A DNA stretch of 64,000 nucleotides from assembly GCF_002968835.1 (NCBI RefSeq), contig NZ_PKQK01000001.1:682001-746000 (forward strand). The letters run 5' to 3'. The stretch comes from Paenibacillus sp. PCH8 (lineage in GTDB: Bacteria > Bacillota > Bacilli > Paenibacillales > Paenibacillaceae). The translations under genes were made by a program, and so were the position numbers. Every line of letters begins with the position of its first letter. The stretch's first letter is position 1. Below the pieces are notes generated by a model, which had not been told where the DNA came from, made no database searches, and saw only the letters and a program-made list of their open reading frames with translations. Positions 44,001 through 52,243 of the stretch are shown here, piece by piece.

Positions 44001-46744
44001 GAATCATTAGCATCATCATTAGAAGCCATTTGCTTGGTAAGCTGGAGGCTTGAATAAATAGACAACTCTGTATCAACATCAGGACCTGATCCTTGGTATG
44101 CACTAGTGCGGATACGATATACCCCTGTTGTAGCTGGTCTAAAACTATATACTTGATCTCTGCCCGCAGGCTGATCTATATCTTCCGGCTTTGCTACGAA
44201 TAGTTCGGGAATAGTTGTTGATGACTGAATTGAAGCAAATGAGCTTTTGCCTCCAGCATATACCGCTGCCACTTCAAGTTTATACGCTTTTAAGGGCTCA
44301 AGACTGCTGAAAGTATATGAAGATGTATTGACTGTTCCTACTTCTTTTCCATCCAGTCTTACTACATAAGATGTGGCATCTGGCATGGTGTTCCAAGAGA
44401 GTTTAATACTTGTTGCATAAGGCACTGCCTCAAGCCCTGTCGGCGCTTTGAATGCTTGTGCTGTTATATTGCTTAGCGTAAGTGTATATGGCGATGTACT
44501 GAACTGACCACTGAAACCAGTAATTTTAATGTAATATGATTTGGTAGCCGTCACTTCAAAATCAATATGTTCAGTGATGCCAGTTCCATTAGAAGATTCA
44601 CCTACCTGAATCCCCGACTCATTATAGATATCCATTTCGTAGTCTACAGAAGAAGGTATATCTAATGTTATTGAGATTTGTCCATCCTTATCAGCTGTCA
44701 ATTTGTAATAGTCAATATCACTACTGGAAGAAATATATGAAATATAGCTATTTCCTGGATTAACATTTTTTGCTGTAAGAATTGTATTATTGGGTTCATA
44801 CGTATCTTGCCCTGATCCTTGTTGTGCAACATTAATGATAAATGTGTCATCGAACTTACCTGAAGTTACACCTGGATAACGATACTTGATATAGTATGTT
44901 CCGGTTGGAGTTGAAGTAGACGTACGCCAAGTGTAAGGTATGTCTACATTTAAGCCTGGATTGGATATGGTTTGTGATGCAATAATGTTATTTGGATTAG
45001 AAGCAGCAGATACCTCAACAATAATTTTGCTATGAGGGTTATTCCCATTCTGATCACCCTCTAGCTTAAGCGAAACGGTAACTGTTTTCCCAGGCTCGAT
45101 TGTAGCGCCGTTATTTTTCAGATCATATGAAGCTGTTGTAATCTCACCTTCCGGCTCAACTGGGATCACCGTATTCAGTCCAGATAAGTTTTCTTCTGAG
45201 AGGGGTGCAATTGAACCTTCAATGACATTGGCTGCTTTAGCCACATTGACAAGTCCGCGGCCAGTTTCATGAGTATCTTCTAAAGGTGTAACTGTTTCAT
45301 ATATCCTTTGAACAACTTCCTCACCAGTCCAAGAAGGATTATGGCTCCATAACAAGGATGCGGCACCAGTCACATGTGCAGCTGCGTTGGAGGTCCCTGA
45401 AGAAACTCCGTATGCACCATCCATCGTGGTACTAATAATGCCAAAGCCGGGAGCAACCAAGTCCAGTTCACTACCAGTGCTTGAGAAGTCGGCTCTGTGA
45501 TAGGAATAATCAACAGCACCTACTGCAACCACTTCAGGATACTTGGCAGGATATTTAATTGTATCTTCTCCTAAACCGCTGTTACCCGCTGCAGCCACAA
45601 TAATGATTCCGGCTTCCTTCGCTCTCAAAATTTCTTCATGTAAAGCTTCGCTATATTGGGACGATACAAAACTCATGTTGATAATATTAATGTTGTTATT
45701 GATCGCCCACTCTATACCCTGAATGACCGAACTTGTGTAACCATTACCTGTACCATCAATCACTTTAACTGCATATAGCTCTGTGGATGGAGAGATACCC
45801 ACTACTCCGATTCCATTGTCAATTGCTGCAATCGTGCCTGCTATATGTGTACCGTGCCCTTTGTCATCTGTATAGCTGGTCGATGATTCATCAAAACTTA
45901 CGCCTCCAGCAATATTTAGATCTTGATGATCAACAGCTCCTGTGTCAAATACTGCCACCTTAACAACACGATCACCAGTACCCTTTTTGGACTGAAGCAT
46001 GTACGCACCTGTTGAATGAATTCCCCAAGGGATGGTTTGCGCACTCTCTTTTACTGATTTATCTTCTACTTCTGTTACATTGTCAGCTGCAATCTCAATC
46101 GGTTTGTCCTCTTCTATTGATTCTATCTTAGGATCAGACAACAGAAGATTAACTTCTTCAGTATTCAGCTCCATAGATAAAGAATTTACACTTTCCAAAC
46201 TTTTCACATTATATAGATCAAGTTTGTACTCGATGTCACCAGTCGAGCTAGTCGGTTCTTCTGACATTAAGCCTTGAATTTTCATACTTTTCTGGTCTGC
46301 CGACCCTCTATAAATGCTTTCAGTTACTGAAGGAAGCTGAACCGAGTATTCCTTTTTCAGCCGAACCAAAAATTTGGAACGAGGCTTATTATTATGTACA
46401 TCTCCAATAACGCTAATATTGTTTAAAACATCGCTAACATCATTCTTTGGAGAATCTACTTGAATTGGTTCTTTAGGCAGTGGGATAGTTTCTTCAACAA
46501 CTTCTTCTTCCTCCTTCTCTGGTATTTCCCCCTCATTGGTTATATCACTATCGACTTCCTCAATCGGTACAGAACCCACTTCGGGGTCAGTTGATGTGTC
46601 TTCTTGCGAGTTCTGCGTAGTTACTGGAATTGAAGTGTTCCCATTACCACCTCCTGAAGCAGCAAAACCTATTGCAACTTCAAAATTTCCAAGCAGAATT
46701 GAAAATGTTAAAACTAATAAAAATACACGTTTTAGACTTCTCAA
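41087..46744 (-). CDS. secreted subtilase-Hint-AHH polymorphic toxin
   Basis: A 1885-residue protein from a TTG start with AGGAGG. Order of parts: signal peptide (1-30); acidic linker; inhibitor-like region; S8 subtilase with Asp (VAVFDTGAVDHQD, about 265), His (GHGTHIAGT, about 298) and Ser (GTSNAAAHVTGA, about 450); Ig-like region; several PPC-type and one FN3 domain (640-1320); pretoxin TG-like segment (IPILGEPFDGINGVIYLIEG, about 1545); a Hint self-cleaving domain from CGCMPEGTLIK (about 1593) to HTYYVSEAGILTHN; and the AHH nuclease motif DWDAHHIVPVG (about 1774). The Hint domain would release the nuclease. An immunity-like gene follows. Confidence 0.88.
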   Translation of the reverse strand: MRSLKRVFLLVLTFSILLGNFEVAIGFAASGGGNGNTSIPVTTQNSQEDTSTDPEVGSVPIEEVDSDITNEGEIPEKEEEEVVEETIPLPKEPIQVDSPKNDVSDVLNNISVIGDVHNNKPRSKFLVRLKKEYSVQLPSVTESIYRGSADQKSMKIQGLMSEEPTSSTGDIEYKLDLYNVKSLESVNSLSMELNTEEVNLLLSDPKIESIEEDKPIEIAADNVTEVEDKSVKESAQTIPWGIHSTGAYMLQSKKGTGDRVVKVAVFDTGAVDHQDLNIAGGVSFDESSTSYTDDKGHGTHIAGTIAAIDNGIGVVGISPSTELYAVKVIDGTGNGYTSSVIQGIEWAINNNINIINMSFVSSQYSEALHEEILRAKEAGIIIVAAAGNSGLGEDTIKYPAKYPEVVAVGAVDYSYHRADFSSTGSELDLVAPGFGIISTTMDGAYGVSSGTSNAAAHVTGAASLLWSHNPSWTGEEVVQRIYETVTPLEDTHETGRGLVNVAKAANVIEGSIAPLSEENLSGLNTVIPVEPEGEITTASYDLKNNGATIEPGKTVTVSLKLEGDQNGNNPHSKIIVEVSAASNPNNIIASQTISNPGLNVDIPYTWRTSTSTPTGTYYIKYRYPGVTSGKFDDTFIINVAQQGSGQDTYEPNNTILTAKNVNPGNSYISYISSSSDIDYYKLTADKDGQISITLDIPSSVDYEMDIYNESGIQVGESSNGTGITEHIDFEVTATKSYYIKITGFSGQFSTSPYTLTLSNITAQAFKAPTGLEAVPYATSIKLSWNTMPDATSYVVRLDGKEVGTVNTSSYTFSSLEPLKAYKLEVAAVYAGGKSSFASIQSSTTIPELFVAKPEDIDQPAGRDQVYSFRPATTGVYRIRTSAYQGSGPDVDTELSIYSSLQLTKQMASNDDANDSVFSEITISLVGGQTYYVKVNGFDTTPLRTRITADVVSSSIPYIYLNQPQDINEQAGNSNVYVFIPASNGKFRIATSRYNGSASSKNNDTELNVFSDADMLTPITNGYNDDKGESVYSEVIVNLSAGTPYYVRVNEANKRKVFARLQITAAGQTGFDSLKLGEAVSLSKPSGEEAYLQFTPSTTGKYRFFTSYYPGSNEVNDTHLALYSDPEMERLLDSNDDVKGYRPYGDLFSKLEVSLNAGTTYYLAVSNFGSAQGLRAQLTVESMAHNTRETAQVVPFGEVITQDQSGNALSISSLYDVDYYKIVLSNPEQLSIVLSEGEGILEDERGFTLSVSNSESMQVVDLYPGTYYLKVTSGQFKNTFKSYIYDLAVDINRVEYQNWPEEEEEEVVTTMRTMAKASARARNDESLDATPGAKDNSATIYYRVKTPNQKLYFEVRTKSDAQLVYAGFKEGNFKKGDEVPIVWNGQVETFNKNKALFSRYAKIKGKDTYWAKDGSYDIIIHRYNDKDRNRKDTQMATVVVSNDPSLKLNRVPLPPRKYEMNKKLIKAGEQDLCTECKVYFNRYVYKPTISHNDLQYNAWFTKIYGKTGMQQFWEGSANLVLCKDLKGSELVHCTIENVGMIPILGEPFDGINGVIYLIEGNIADALWSAGAIIPIAGNGITGFKTVKRVYNNTCGCMPEGTLIKTMNGEIPIEKIKIGDLVLAKDTEKGIQSYKPVEQLFNTTAEEIFTLQIGKTSLRSTGDHPFWIKNRGWVPVDELAVGDHVELQDGSLEKISSIEIKYESVKVYNFTVSDFHTYYVSEAGILTHNLQKECDISNYINLKTKTTGEKGSSNGDKLAKEIEKSTGMKRPKDWDAHHIVPVGCTKAPCVKLQKIFEDLDIDLNSSANGVYLPKDKGKATTVIDGTSMATHNGGHATSYYEFVLERIQPVKNNKKKVEEQLEWIRGELMSKRLRIGNLGKNGESYVP

Positions 46745-47048
46745 ACAATATTCCTCCTAATCCGACTTTTACTACCACATTTATACAACAACTTAGCAAC
46801 CTCATTAATGATAGATATTGTAATCAATTAAATCAATCGCATAATTTGTCGATATTTGTAATTAATCGTCGAAAATAACGAAATTGTGAGAATATTTTGG
46901 ATAAGCCTGCGTAAATATCTTATGAATCTTTGATTTGACTTTGTGCCCCTTTCTGCTTGAATTCATCTACTTCCTGTGTAATAGTGAGAGAAAGCTTACG
47001 TGAAGCGTGTTTCAAGATACGTCAAGCTGGTGCAAAGGAGGAACAAGT
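46745..47048. other. intergenic region between toxin operon and membrane protein gene
   Basis: This AT-rich 304-bp stretch separates two divergent genes and must hold both promoters. No clear consensus promoter, repeat or RNA was recognised. Confidence 0.5.
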
Positions 47049-47894
47049 GTGTTGCAACGTTGGTTGGATGATTTAACCTCGCGCTCAGGCACGGAGGCTG
47101 TTCTGCTCGGCATCATGGCTGTGCTTCTGGGGATATACATATGGTCTGCCACGGAAGTTCGCCGCAGCCACGAAAGGCGAATGCGAAGGATACGAGATAC
47201 ATTATACATATGCACAGCCCTCCTGGGACAACTTAGCATCCGGGAAACTCGAAAATATGAATGCTCGGAACATGAACATAATGAACTGTTAATTTCCATG
47301 TTGGCCTGCAAAGCCGCACCCTGCCTCTCTCCTCAGCTTCAGGAACAGGTCCGTGACTGCATTAAGGAACATGATCCTGCCAGACTCGCGCTGATGCACA
47401 AAGCACTGGAACGAGAGTGTACAGCGTTATCGGATGAACTCACCCGAGATAATCAGGCAGTGCATTGGGGAAGAACGATCTGGAAGGTTCTTCGTCCCGT
47501 AGCTGAACCAGCGGCCGTAGTTGCCATGATAATTCTAATCTCAGATCTGTTGTTCCGTCAGCGGATGTTGGACGTTTCGTTAGACTCCTGGACAAGTGTC
47601 TTGCCGTGGGTTCGCGCGGTTTCCCTGATGATCACCATTATCTATGGTTATCTGCTCTGGGTCAGTCCACGTCAGAGTCCTCCGGGTACGATAATCAAAA
47701 CGCTCTCCTTGGTCATTGCGCTGTGCTCCTTGCTCCATCTCATTGGACTTATGGCAGCTCCATATGCCCTTGGATTACAGCTAATTTTGTTCACCTCGGG
47801 TTTTGCGCTTACGGGAAGTCCTTCTCGAAGTGATCGTCCTTATGCGGGGCACACCGAGATGGATGAGAATATACGCGGCAGTAACGAGAGCTAA
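47049..47894 (+). CDS. membrane protein of unknown function
   Basis: A 281-residue protein from a GTG at 47049 with AAGGAGG (a longer frame from 47007 lacks a ribosome site). There is one membrane helix near the N-terminus (AVLLGIMAVLLGIYIW), a cytoplasmic helical region of about 130 residues, then three or four helices in the C-terminal half (VAMIILISDLLF; LMITIIYGYLLWV; LVIALCSLLHLIGLM). No family is recognised. It is followed by terminators. Confidence 0.6.
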   Translation: MLQRWLDDLTSRSGTEAVLLGIMAVLLGIYIWSATEVRRSHERRMRRIRDTLYICTALLGQLSIRETRKYECSEHEHNELLISMLACKAAPCLSPQLQEQVRDCIKEHDPARLALMHKALERECTALSDELTRDNQAVHWGRTIWKVLRPVAEPAAVVAMIILISDLLFRQRMLDVSLDSWTSVLPWVRAVSLMITIIYGYLLWVSPRQSPPGTIIKTLSLVIALCSLLHLIGLMAAPYALGLQLILFTSGFALTGSPSRSDRPYAGHTEMDENIRGSNES

Positions 47895-48034
47895 GCGAAT
47901 GAACCCTTGAGTGAGGAATGCAGCAGTTACCCTACACCCCGCAGGTCAGGGACACTACCCGAAAAGTCGATTCTGGGGCTAATAGCGTTCACTCCAAAGG
48001 TGGGAACCATTGCACAGCAATCCTGAGCGCACAA

Positions 48035-48083
48035 AAAAAAGGCTGTCCCAAGCCATTGTCATGACTTGAAGCACAGCCTTTTC
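48035..48083. terminator. Rho-independent terminator
   Basis: A stem of AAAAGGCTGT with ACAGCCTTTT has poly-A and poly-T flanks, so it may work in both directions, after the membrane-protein gene at 47049-47894. Confidence 0.7.
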
Positions 48084-48109
48084 AGAAGAATAGCCTTTTC
48101 ATATAATTA

Positions 48110-48139
48110 GGTCAGCCAGAATTACTGGTTGGCTTTTTT
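48110..48139 (+). terminator. second hairpin terminator
   Basis: A short stem (AGCCAG region with CTGGTTGGCT) followed by six Ts on the plus strand. It forms a tandem with the one at 48035-48083. The remainder of 47895-48270 shows no gene. Confidence 0.6.
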
Positions 48140-48270
48140 GAATAACCGCTTTAAGTTTAGATAACCGTCTTATGGTCGAGTCATTCGGAAGAACGCGACA
48201 CCCTAAATGAATGGAATGAATCCACCTCGTACTAAGAAACGTTTCTCCCATGGCCCTCATCTACCTGACT

Positions 48271-48507
48271 CTATCCTTTCGCGCTCGCATTCGATCCGCG
48301 CAGTGAACGGGTTGAACTGCTTCGTGCAGTGCTGCCGGATTTGGAGGTGCCTGAGGGCGTGTTTTCAAAACGCTTGCGTTCGGTCCGCTCCATCTGTACA
48401 ATCTGCCCTTCGTGTACCACGATGTGCAATGAACCAAACTCCATGTCATTCAGCTGTCCGGCAATTCGGTCCAACCATACCTCATCCACTTTTAACGGCT
48501 TAGCCAT
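48271..48507 (-). CDS. yezD: YezD family small protein (DUF2292)
   Basis: A 78-residue protein from ATG 48507 (AGGAGG site). The core VWLDRIAGQLNDMEFGSLHIVVHEGQ (here in short: VWLDRIAGQLNDMEFGSL and IVVHEGQIVQMERTER) is the YezD/DUF2292 pattern; the C-terminus is a Ser/Arg-rich low-complexity tail. YezD proteins are regularly linked to sulfate and cysteine genes in Bacilli; here it comes after sbp-cysT-cysW. Its molecular role is not known. Confidence 0.82.
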   Translation of the reverse strand: MAKPLKVDEVWLDRIAGQLNDMEFGSLHIVVHEGQIVQMERTERKRFENTPSGTSKSGSTARSSSTRSLRGSNASAKG

Positions 48508-48718
48508 AGAGCCGCCTCCTCTTCTCGGGCTACTGCCCGCCATATTCCTACGTGCGCTGTCATGCAACTGATTTATAAATCATTCTTATCCAACCTATAT
48601 ACTTGGTTTATACATTAGCAGGGCTTCCAGTAGCTGTCAATCGCTATTTCCAACAAGCTTCAAGGAAATTTTCCGATCTCCAAAAAAGGACCCTTCCCTG
48701 GGTAGTGGTTCAGGTTAT

Positions 48719-49606
48719 TCAAGCTTTTCCCCCTTTCTCCAACATGGTTCTATCTCCAAGCCAGCTCTTAATTAGTAAGGTCGTTAATGCCAGAAACAGG
48801 AGCAGCGAAGCCACGGCAAACGAAGCCGAGAATTGATATTCGTTATACAGAATCTCAACATGCAATGGCAGCGTGTTCGTCTCCCCTCGAATATGTCCAG
48901 ACACGACAGATACCGCTCCAAACTCCCCCATGGCACGAGCATTACACAGAATAATACCGTACAATAGTCCCCATTTGATGTTGGGCAAGGTAACATTCCA
49001 GAAGATGCGCCACCCGGAAGCTCCAAGTGTAACGGCCGCTTCTTCCTCTCGGGTTCCCTGATCCTCCATTAGCGGGATAAGTTCCCTCGCTACGAAGGGG
49101 AACGTAATAAACAACGTTGCAATGACGATTCCAGGCAGTGCAAATATGATTTTGAACTCATGTTCTGCCAGCCAAGGGCCAAACCATCCATTCGAACCAA
49201 AGATCAATACAAAGATCAACCCGCCCACGACAGGCGAGATGGAGAAGGGAAGATCAATCAGTGTGATCATCAAGCCCTTGCCTTTGAACTGGAATTTGGT
49301 AATGACCCAGGCAGCGGCCACTCCAAATATCGTATTAAGTGGCACCGTTATCGCAGCCACCAATAGTGTGAGTTTCAATGCAGACATCGCATCCGGTTCG
49401 GTCAGAGCGGCAATATAGACACCCCAGCCCTGCTTCAATGCCTCCATAAGCACGATCACCAACGGTAAAATAAGTAACCACAACAACACCAGGCTTGCGA
49501 GTCCAATCAACAACCATTTGACCCATGGAGCTTCCGTCGTTGCACGGTTCGTTCCGGGGCCAGTTCGGACGGGTGGAACAGAATTCAGCGGAACAGAACC
49601 CGCCAT
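48719..49606 (-). CDS. cysW: sulfate ABC transporter permease CysW
   Basis: A 295-residue inner-membrane subunit with about six helices and the EAA loop (LGASGWRIFWNVTLPNIKWGL). Typical CysW ending with RAMGEFGAVSVVSGHIRG. It pairs with CysT (49780-50616) to carry sulfate or thiosulfate across the membrane. A strong AGGAGG precedes the ATG. Confidence 0.9.
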   Translation of the reverse strand: MAGSVPLNSVPPVRTGPGTNRATTEAPWVKWLLIGLASLVLLWLLILPLVIVLMEALKQGWGVYIAALTEPDAMSALKLTLLVAAITVPLNTIFGVAAAWVITKFQFKGKGLMITLIDLPFSISPVVGGLIFVLIFGSNGWFGPWLAEHEFKIIFALPGIVIATLFITFPFVARELIPLMEDQGTREEEAAVTLGASGWRIFWNVTLPNIKWGLLYGIILCNARAMGEFGAVSVVSGHIRGETNTLPLHVEILYNEYQFSASFAVASLLLFLALTTLLIKSWLGDRTMLEKGGKA

Positions 49607-49779
49607 ACGCTACACCTCCTTCGGTTTGGGTAAGTGCGATCAGTTTACGACCGATTCGAGACGCCCAGTATTTTGAGCTGCTGAGTGGAAGAGTATTCCG
49701 TCCGGGTCACCAAGACTTGGTATCCCGCACGACGGAACGGAGGGATTCCACACGTTTACAGTGATTCACAATGGAATCG

Positions 49780-50616
49780 TTACGCCCTGCCCGCCTTTCG
49801 ACTCCAGCGTTGCAGTGAATTAATGATCAGCAACAGGATGAACGAAACCAGAAGCAGAAGCAATGCGACCGCCGTAGCGCCTGCATAATCGAACTGCTCC
49901 AGCTTCGCCATGATCAGCAGGGGCGCAATCTCCGTTTTCATCGGCATATTGCCTGAGATAAACACAACCGAGCCATATTCACCGATCCCTCGGGCAAAAG
50001 CCAGAGCGAACCCAGTTAACAGCGGCGGAATCAGGTCCGGCAGCAGAATGGTACGGAATATTCGCCATCTTCCTGCTCCCAACGTTGCAGCAGCTTCTTC
50101 GACTTCCGCCTCCAGCTCTTGCAGAACAGGCTGCACCGTTCGAACCACGAACGGGATGCCGATGAACATGAGCGCCAGTGTAATCCCGGCCTGCGAATAA
50201 GCAAGCTTGATACCCAGAGGTTCTACCCACTGTCCAATCCAGCCATTACCGGCATAGATCGCCGTAAGGGCAACCCCCGCTACAGCTGTTGGTAAAGCAA
50301 AGGGCAGATCAATGACCGCGTCAAACAACCTTTTGCCGGGGAACTCGTATCGAACAAGCACCCAAGCCAGGAGTAGCCCCAGCACGAGATCAATCAGGGC
50401 CGCTGCACCTGCGGTCAGGAAGCTGACTTGAAAGGAAGCCAGCACCCTCGGATTGGTCGCCACCTCAATCAGGGTTGCCCATGTCAATCCGGTAGAGTTA
50501 AACAACAGTGCAGCGAGTGGAATAAGCACAACCAGACTCAGGTAGAACACACTGTACCCCATCGTTAATCCAAATCCCGGCAATGTACGTCTGCGGGCCA
50601 CCATTGCCTTGCTCAT
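49780..50616 (-). CDS. cysT: sulfate ABC transporter permease CysT
   Basis: A 278-residue permease with six membrane helices and the EAA loop (LGAGRWRIFRTILLPDLIP). FARGIGEYGSVVFISGNMP is the CysT-type C-terminal region. It lies between the sulfate-binding protein gene and cysW, as in other Bacilli. No CysA ATPase gene follows in the window. Confidence 0.92.
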   Translation of the reverse strand: MSKAMVARRRTLPGFGLTMGYSVFYLSLVVLIPLAALLFNSTGLTWATLIEVATNPRVLASFQVSFLTAGAAALIDLVLGLLLAWVLVRYEFPGKRLFDAVIDLPFALPTAVAGVALTAIYAGNGWIGQWVEPLGIKLAYSQAGITLALMFIGIPFVVRTVQPVLQELEAEVEEAAATLGAGRWRIFRTILLPDLIPPLLTGFALAFARGIGEYGSVVFISGNMPMKTEIAPLLIMAKLEQFDYAGATAVALLLLLVSFILLLIINSLQRWSRKAGRA

Positions 50617-50729
50617 GCACGTTCATCCTCTCTGCCTTCAGTCGGTAGACTGGTTAGCCGCTTACAGCGCAATTAATCGGTTGTTCAATGGAACAGATGG
50701 GTGACCACCCAAGCAGAGCAGAAACAGCA

Positions 50730-51808
50730 TCAGCTACCTGGGACATAGATCTGGTCAAAGATTCCACCGTCATTAAAGTGTTTGGTCTGAGTATCCCGCC
50801 ATGTCCCGAATACGTCTTTTAGCGTAAACAGCTCAATAGCCGGAAACTGATCCTTGAATTTCTCCTTCACGCTATCCAGCGTTGGTCGGTAATAATTCTC
50901 TGCAGCAATCGTCTGCCCTTCTTCGCTGTACAAATATTTCAGATAGGCGTCGGCTACATCACGGGTTCCTTTTTTGTCCGCATTTTTGTCCACGATCGCA
51001 ACAGGCGGTTCAGCCAGAATACTGACGGAAGGCACGACAATATCGAATTTGTCCGGGCCCAATTCTTTCACAGAGAGGAACGCTTCATTCTCCCAGGCAA
51101 GTAGCACATCACCAATGCCACGTTCGACAAACGTCGTCGTAGATCCGCGAGCACCCGAGTCCAGTACAGGCGCGTGTTTGAACAACTCACCCACGAAGGC
51201 TTTGGCCTTTTCTTCGTCATTGTTGTTTTTCTTGAGGGCATATCCCCATGCCGCCAGATAGTTCCAACGTGCACCGCCCGACGTTTTGGGGTTCGGTGTG
51301 ATGACCTGGGTATCGCCTTTGATCAGATCATCCCAGTCTTGGATACCTTTCGGATTACCTTTGCGTACCAGGAACACAATAGTCGATGTATACGGGGAGC
51401 TGTTATGCTCATATTTATCCTGCCAGTCCGCATTAATCAGACCTTTATCTTCAATCGCATCAATATCGTATCCTAATGCCAGCGTGACTACATCCGCGTC
51501 CAGACCATCAATGACCGAACGACTCTGTTTACCCGATCCCCCATGGGATTGCTTGATCGTCACTTCCTGGCCTTTCTCTTTCAGCCAATGCGCCGCAAAC
51601 GCTTGGTTATATTGCTCATAAAGTTCCCGCGTTGGATCATAGGACACATTCAGCAGCTCGATGGCCTTGGCCCCTTCCGTACCACCTTCAGCTCCCCCGA
51701 TGCTCCTGCTTCACTGGACCCGCCACGATCTGATCCACATGCAGCCAGTACTCCTGTTAACACCAGCGCCAGACCAACCAGAATACCCTTGTGAACTCTC
51801 TTTTTCAT
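50730..51808 (-). CDS. sbp: sulfate-binding lipoprotein, frameshifted
   Basis: A periplasmic-type sulfate/thiosulfate-binding lipoprotein of about 360 residues. ATG 51808 gives a signal peptide with lipobox ([13 protein letters not shown]). The mature part continues in another frame: [17 protein letters not shown], then [16 protein letters not shown], the anion-binding loop. The frames join if one base is added in the G run at 51694-51698 (read as C on the plus strand). The rest is complete up to [11 protein letters not shown]. As the first gene of the sulfate operon it is likely functional; sequencing error is suspected. Confidence 0.85.
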
Positions 51809-52052
51809 GAATAACACTCCCCCGATATCAATCTGCATGACTACCTCAGGCCGGCTAAACAGTTTCCCGCACCAAAAAAATAAGAAGACGGAGAAACACC
51901 TGCGCAATTCCCTCTCATAAAGTCATGCCGGCTATGGCCGTGTATGCTTCATCGGAAATGATGCGCTGTGGTGTTCCTCCGTCTATACGGTGAGAACGTT
52001 ATTCTGTTTTTGTTAATGTATTATTCCTACCTGTTTAGTGAGTTATATACGT

Positions 52053-52081
52053 ATAATAAAGGCAGTCTATATACCTGTCAA
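52053..52081 (-). promoter_or_regulatory. sigma-A promoter of the sulfate operon
   Basis: On the minus strand TTGACA (52076-52081) is 17 bp from TATTAT (52053-52058). The leader to the sbp ATG is about 240 nt; no T-box or S-box motif was recognised in it. Confidence 0.65.
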
Positions 52082-52243
52082 ACGTTTTTTCCGTTTTTTA
52101 CCGAATTTCTGTACCATTGGCAAATAAAAGAGGAACAACGAACGATTGTCCGTTGTCCCTGTCAGCGAATCCCAACATTCGCTGTCTATTCCAAACATGA
52201 ACCGAACTGGACTGCCATGACTTGTCCATATCTTGTCTATTCC

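Noticed and set aside
51809-52075. Possible S-box or T-box leader before the sulfate operon
   Set aside because: None of the conserved S-box or T-box sequence blocks could be found in the leader.
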